64,000 nt of DNA from Pseudorasbora parva (lineage: Eukaryota > Chordata > Actinopteri > Cypriniformes > Gobionidae), in the NCBI RefSeq assembly GCF_024679245.1, contig NC_090188.1, positions 40,045,992 through 40,109,991 of the forward strand, in the 5' to 3' direction. The notes under the pieces are model-generated. The model had not been told where the DNA came from. It ran no database searches and saw only the letters and a list, made by a program, of their open reading frames with translations. The position numbers and the translations under genes were made by a program. How positions within the stretch are numbered: the first letter of the stretch is position 1; each line of letters begins with the position of its first letter. Positions 59,800 through 64,000 of this stretch are shown here, in pieces.

Positions 59800-60340
59800 G
59801 AAATAACTTTTCTTGAAGAAAATCTACCACTGAACTCACTTGGCAGTTAACTGGATTCACTGAATGGCTTGTGCACCATCAAACAAAGACTCTCCATTTT
59901 AGGGCATAAAGCCTCCTCGTAGAAGGAGCTCTGTAGTGTAATATGGTCTCCACTATCTCGGTAGAGAGACCTCTATGAGCTGGGCCCCCTCAGAGGCCAA
60001 GCCCACAGTTTCCCGAGCGCCGGGCGTGGGAGCAGGACTGACCCCAACACCTGGGAGAGAAGGTCCCTCCATGGGGAACCCTCGAGAAGAGACACAATGT
60101 CTGATAGCCATACTCGGCCCGGCCAGAACGGTGCTGTTAACAACAGATAGACCCCGTCCCGACGTACTCTCTCCAGAACACCTGGTAGCAATGCCAGAGG
60201 CATAAGGAGTACAGACGCAGCCTCGGCCATGTCTGCACCATGGCATCCAACCCCAGGAGGGCTGGATGTGTGAGGGAGTAAAACAGGGAACAGTGCGTTG
60301 TCTCTTAAGATGCAAACAGATCCACCTGAGCTTTTCCAAA
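59800..60340 (-). pseudogene. DIRS RNase H-recombinase linker and recombinase N-terminus
   Basis: The minus frame 59973-60230 has VYLLLTAPFWPGRVWLSDIV and DLLSQVLGSVL, the segment between RNase H and recombinase. Further along (to about 59810) are RAPSTRRLYALKWRVFV and VVDFLQEKL, the recombinase N-terminal domain, with an in-frame stop after RVFV. Confidence 0.75.
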
Positions 60341-60365
60341 GTAGTTCAAAATGAGCTCCACCACC

Positions 60366-60925
60366 TCAGGGTGAAGTGTCCACTCCCCTGGCACCACTCC
60401 CTGCCTCAACAGGGAGTCTGCCCTCTTGTTCAAGCGCCACGGAATATATTGCTCGCACTGACAATGATTTCCCTTGATCCCATAACAAAACTCGATGTAC
60501 CAGTTTCCATAATCGGCATGAGTGCACAGCCCCCTGGCGAATTATGTAGGAGACCACCGTCGTGTTGTCCGTACGGACCAACACGTGAGGACCCCTGGGG
60601 TCTGGGAGAAAGTGCCTGAGTGGCAGGAACACGGCCAGCTCCAATTGGTTTATGTGCCAGGAAAGCTGATGGCCGCTCCACAGACCCCGGACTGAGTGAC
60701 CCCTCATGAACGCCCCCCCCCCCCCCCCCAGCCGGTGAGAGATGCATCCGTCGTTAGCGTTAAGCGACAACAAAGAGCCCCCAACACCGCACCCTGGGAC
60801 AGGAACCAAGGATCCTTCCACATAGCCAAGGCACGAAGGCATCGCCGCATGACCTTGATCATGCAAAAAGGATTTCCCCTCGGGGAGAACCCCTTGGTTT
60901 TGAGCCACCACTGTAAGGGTGGCAT
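60366..60925 (-). pseudogene. DIRS RT end and RNase H remnant
   Basis: The frame 60704-60925 starts at MPPLQWWLKTKGFSPRGNPF (RT end) and reaches LTLTTDASLTGWGGGG, the first RNase H Asp, at a C tract (60713-60729 plus strand) where the frame is lost. The other frame 60366-60911 continues with HINQLELAVFLPLRHFLPD and HVLVRTDNTTVVSYIIRQG. Length change of the homopolymer is the probable cause of the frameshift. Confidence 0.85.
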
Positions 60926-61437
60926 AGCCTAGAAATCTAGACGCACCCTAGCGGCAGCAAATCTAATCTGCCCACGAGTGTTGTCTAGCAACTCTCAATA
61001 ACCCTCTGAGCTGTAATCGCCAAACTCTGGTCAGGCCAATCACATCGTGTATAGAGTCGGTGGGCGGGCCATAATGACGACGGCCGAGTTGCGTTTGCGT
61101 GCTTCTAGTAAACACAGAAACTGGCGAACGGCTGTCTTTCGAATCAGCTTTGACCGTGACTCTGGAAGACTTGGAATTAAGCTTTTCTCTGAGAAAAGAA
61201 CAAAGAATGGCACTGAAGTCATTCTTAAGAAGGGAAGATGTGTTCTGAGTTTTGGCGAATGTTTAATCTATCAACGAGCTCTGCTTCACCTTTGTTGCTC
61301 TGGTTGGTTGTAGCGCTATCCTATCGCATGCAGAGGGAGTTTGAAAGACAACCGTTTATCCCGCCCCTCGGATTGAGCCCTGTCAATGGTGAGTTTCCAG
61401 TCAAAACATCTTGATGTGGGTCTGGCTTGTCAGGCTA
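60925..61437. mobile_element. 513-bp inverted-repeat element in DIRS copy 3
   Basis: Ends TAGCCTAGAAATCTAGACGC and GTGGGTCTGGCTTGTCAGGCTA are imperfect inverted repeats. AGGGTGGCA flanks it on both sides (60916-60924 and 61438-61446), a 9-bp target duplication. Removing it makes the DIRS frame continuous (…ITFGLLYM/PPLQWW). No transposase. Confidence 0.85.
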
Positions 61438-61496
61438 AGGGTGGCATGTACAGCAGGCCAAAAGTTATCACGTTGGAAGCTGCTTCCATCAAATCG

Positions 61497-61700
61497 GCGA
61501 AACCCGAACTGTATTCTGTACCTTTTTTCCACTGTCTGCAGGACCCAATCGGAGATATTTGGCCAAAGTTTCCACGCTGCCAGAAAACACTACTAAGGAA
61601 ACCAGCGAGGCTGGCCTCTGCTGTTTTTTGAGCGGTCAGCTCGGTGCCCTGAAACTGAGCAACCGAACTGACTCTTTTTGGACCCCCCTCGAGGGGTGCG
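61497..61700 (-). pseudogene. Start of DIRS reverse transcriptase with internal deletion
   Basis: Minus codons FLAAWKLWPNISDWVLQTVE and YRIQFGF are the beginning of a DIRS RT domain. They lead within a few codons to AASNVITFGLLYM, which is the RT end, so the palm with its active site has been removed. Confidence 0.75.
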
Positions 61701-62921
61701 AGTCAAAACTAGATGTGTACCAGTTTGCCTATAAGCAAGAACGCAGCACTGATGACGCAATTCTATGCATCTCTCACTTTATTTCTAAACACCTCGAAAA
61801 CATAAACGCTTATGCTAGAATCTTGTTTGTCGACTTTAGTTCAGCTTTTAACACAGTCCAAACTCATGTGCTTTTAGAGAAGCTTAAAAACATGAACGTT
61901 AATACTAACTTAATTAAATGGTTTTATTCTTTTTTAAACAACAGGGCACAGCAAGTGAGGGTCAACAGGACACTATCGGAGGTCAAATACTGTAACACAG
62001 GAGTTCCTCAAGGTTGTGTAGTGTCACCAATACTGTTTACATTGTACACCAATGACTGTAGGAAATTTCACGTTAACAACTATATAATGAAATTCGCAGA
62101 TGATACCGCGATCTTGAGCCTTTTATACAAGGATGTAGACTCCTCTATGTTCCAAGATGAAATAGATACATTCGTTAAATGGTGTGACAGAAATTATCTA
62201 TTTTTAAACATTCATAAAACAAAGGAGATGGTCTTTGACCCGAGGAAAGTTACAGACCACAAGCCAGTGGTCATTAAAAACCAGGAAGTAACTCAGGTGT
62301 CCTCATACAAATACTTAGGTGTCCACATCGATAATCTTCTCTGCTGGAATACACATGTTGATAACCTGTGCAATAAACTGCAGCAGAGGCTTTATTTTCT
62401 GCGGCGATTAAGGTTGTATGGAGTGAGCAGTCAGATCATGATGATCTTCTACCGTGCAATATTGGAGAGTGTCATCAGATATGGAATTAGTGCTTGGTTT
62501 GGCAACTTAACACTAAAACTGAAAAACAAGCTTGCCAACATGCACAAAACGGCTATGAAAATTATAGGAAGGAGAGACTATGAGCCTATTCAGACCCTGT
62601 ATGATCAGACAATTATGAAACAGGCTATGAAAATTAAATCTGATCTTAAACATCCCCTCTTCCTTGAATACGAAACCCTGCCATCAGGAAGAAGACTCCG
62701 TGTACCAAAATGTAAAATGAATCGCTTAAAATTATCATTTGTGCCAGCCTCCATTAAGCTGCTGAACAATGTAAAATAGAGCTGTGTCCAAAGGGAAAGA
62801 GGAAGAAAGGAAAATAAAGAACTTTATATATGATTCCGGTGCTATTAGGGCAACGTGCAATAAACATATAAGCACTTTAGCACATGCACTTTCATTCATG
62901 GACCTGAGTTGTCAATAATGT

Positions 62922-62958
<37 letters not shown>

Positions 62959-63113
62959 AATTACCTTTGCCTTATGCCCAAGCAGTATTTGTGTGATCTG
63001 TGATGTCTGTGGTGTTTTTTATGTTTGTGATGTTCTTTTAAGAAGCAACTATGCACTGTGCCCAAGCAGAATTTCCCCTCGGGGACAATAAAGTAACCAA
63101 AACCAAAAACCAA
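61700..63113 (+). mobile_element. 5'-truncated L2/CR1-group LINE
   Basis: The plus-strand insert begins within the RT coding region and ends 'cagaatttcccctcggggac' 'aataaagta', the typical tail of L2/CR1-like LINEs, then an 'accaaaaccaaa' simple tail. DIRS gag sequence resumes at about 63115. A 35-bp T tract lies at 62921-62955. The endonuclease domain is lost by truncation. Confidence 0.8.
61712..62779 (+). CDS. LINE reverse transcriptase, C-terminal portion
   Basis: An open frame that extends left to 61559, but its first ~50 codons are DIRS sequence. From YQFAYKQERSTDDAI (61719) it is a non-LTR RT: RILFVDFSSAFNTVQ (first Asp), GVPQGCVVSPILFTLYTND, MKFADDTAIL (active site FADD near 62093), YKYLGVHIDN, then a thumb and C-terminal region to LNNVK and TAG at 62777-62779. 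No internal stop is present, so the insertion may be fairly young. The clade (L2, CR1 or Rex1) is inferred from motif style and the 3' tail. It lacks its own start and 5' domains and cannot act alone. Confidence 0.85.
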   Translation, partial: DVYQFAYKQERSTDDAILCISHFISKHLENINAYARILFVDFSSAFNTVQTHVLLEKLKNMNVNTNLIKWFYSFLNNRAQQVRVNRTLSEVKYCNTGVPQGCVVSPILFTLYTNDCRKFHVNNYIMKFADDTAILSLLYKDVDSSMFQDEIDTFVKWCDRNYLFLNIHKTKEMVFDPRKVTDHKPVVIKNQEVTQVSSYKYLGVHIDNLLCWNTHVDNLCNKLQQRLYFLRRLRLYGVSSQIMMIFYRAILESVIRYGISAWFGNLTLKLKNKLANMHKTAMKIIGRRDYEPIQTLYDQTIMKQAMKIKSDLKHPLFLEYETLPSGRRLRVPKCKMNRLKLSFVPASIKLLNNVK

Positions 63114-63114
63114 A

Positions 63115-64000
63115 CCAGAGCTTCCCCCCGAACACGGAGATTTGTACCCGCTGAGGACCACTGCCCCAAAAGCACCAGAGGTGGCAGTGTTGGCAGAATG
63201 GCCCTCTGATGGCACCAAGAGGAGGTGGGCGCCTCGACGCACTGCTTCCCCTCGGAGGGGACTGCCATCCGAAGCCTGGCGCTTTTGGCATAAGGACTTC
63301 TTCTTTGCTGGAGCCTTCCTAGAGATAAGAACAGTCCTCAGATCTGCTCTACCTCGGGAAGGATTCAGCTGAGCGCGCTGTCCTGGCCCCCAGTCTCTCT
63401 GTGGGGGAGCACGGGATGCCACGCTCACTTCCTGCTGTGCTCTATGAGCTGAGGAGGATGTACTTGGTTGGGACTGCTCCCGCCCAGCAGCCCCAGAGAC
63501 ATAGATTTTTCGGGGAAGAAACTTTTTAAAGTGGCTGCCTGCTTTTTAGCTTCTTGAAATCTTTCAACCACCGAATTAAGACTTAAGAATTAGACAGGAG
63601 CATCAAGCAAAAACTTTGTATCTCTGTCATTTAACCATAAATGGCTCTCCATGGCCACCAGTGATGCCATAGAGCGGCCGATGGATTTTGCCACTTCCCC
63701 GGTGGCCTGAAGAGACAAATCGGCTGCTCTCCTAACCTCCGCTATCGTATCTTTTTCTACCTCTTCAGCAGTTTCATCTATGTCTTTCAGCAGGTCGGCT
63801 TGATATGCTTGTAAGACAGCCATCATATGTAGACTGGCGGCAGCCTGGCCTGCTGCAGGGTATGCCCTGCCTGTGTTGTTCTAACTGACTGATGTTGTTC
63901 TAACTGGCTTAGTGGGCAGCTGTGGGGCTCTTAGCGACGATGCATATTCAGGAGAGAGATGGTCCACAAGCGTCTTTTTCACCTGTGGCATCACCACATA
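63115..64000 (-). pseudogene. DIRS gag-like ORF, partial
   Basis: The minus frame 63590-63826 (MMAVLQAYQADLLKDIDETA…, SIGRSMASLVAMESHLWL, LLDAPV) follows the conserved core of DIRS Gag proteins in fish. A stop follows; then SVASRAPPQRDWGPGQRAQL and QKRQASDGSPLRGEAV (63115-63424) are the basic, Arg-rich C-terminal part. The gene continues beyond the window. At least one stop interrupts it. Confidence 0.75.

Larger units (their letters stand above)
57501..64000 (-). mobile_element. DIRS-type retroelement (copy 3), interrupted and open at right edge
   Basis: Minus-strand order from the right edge: gag (63115-64000), start of RT (61497-61700), RT end and RNase H (60366-60925), linker and recombinase N-terminus (59800-60340), recombinase C-terminus (57908-58600). 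The terminal inverted-repeat region is at 57501-57820 ('cgtctcaggttacatatgtt' mirrored by 'acacgtaacctgagacgttc'). Three other elements are inserted (58759-59796, 60925-61437, 61700-63113). Nearly all of RT is deleted. Confidence 0.85.

Noticed and set aside
61559..61711. N-terminal part of the LINE open frame as LINE protein
   Set aside because: The opposite strand of this stretch encodes DIRS RT sequence, so the frame extends into DIRS DNA by chance.

Overview
This window looks like intergenic or intronic DNA from a teleost fish, most probably a cypriniform. The evidence is long (CA)n/(TG)n tracts, many Tc1-type transposons, DIRS-type retroelements, a Ty3/gypsy retrotransposon, and many short elements carrying the 'gagggtgagtaaatgatgac…ggtgaactatcccttta' signature that I associate with zebrafish and carp genomes. 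I found no convincing intact cellular gene. The coding potential belongs to mobile elements, apart from one GC-rich candidate 3' exon near 37.6 kb.

Layout. 1-1.1 kb: 3' end of a DIRS element. 1.2-6.35 kb (minus): a nearly intact Ty3/gypsy element of the Gmr1 type, with integrase upstream of reverse transcriptase, a SCAN-like capsid region in Gag, two 381-bp LTRs with one difference seen by eye, and a perfect CACTA target duplication. 6.4-11.5 kb: fragments, including a Tc1 relic and the 3' end of an IS630-like transposase. 11.5-13 kb: LTR debris, including an internally deleted element whose primer site matches tRNA-Phe. 13-22.7 kb: mostly low-copy DNA with two more Tc1 fragments, several miniature elements and a few stretches that could be conserved non-coding elements. 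23-26.9 kb: an inverted-repeat element next to a second, deleted DIRS copy.

29-33.6 kb (minus): an IS630/Tc1/mariner-superfamily element. Its relic transposase has two recognisable GT-AG introns, and its Arg/Gly-rich N-terminal coding region has expanded into a 2.1-kb minisatellite of 33- and 42-bp units. Two end-related copies lie at 40.8-41.1 and 44.2-45.4 kb. A separate family at 41.8-43.1 kb also has an RG-coding N-terminus. 34-41 kb: TTAA-flanked miniature elements, simple repeats, the candidate exon and a decayed Tc1 hit by two later insertions. 43-56 kb: an hAT-like miniature element, huge (GT)n arrays, a tRNA-like sequence, a Tc1 (DD34E) with ~0.2-kb inverted repeats, a second DD36E Tc1 and a foldback element. 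57.5-64 kb (minus): a third DIRS copy with gag, RNase H and tyrosine-recombinase remnants. It is interrupted by a 1.04-kb TTAA element, a 513-bp inverted-repeat element and a 5'-truncated L2/CR1-group LINE.

Most of these elements do not cooperate. The window reads as layered insertions: old Tc1, DIRS and IS630-like copies were hit by younger elements, and the Gmr1-type LTR element appears to be the most recent large arrival and the only one whose reading frames are still open. All identities come from reading the sequence and from knowledge of the families; no database search was run.
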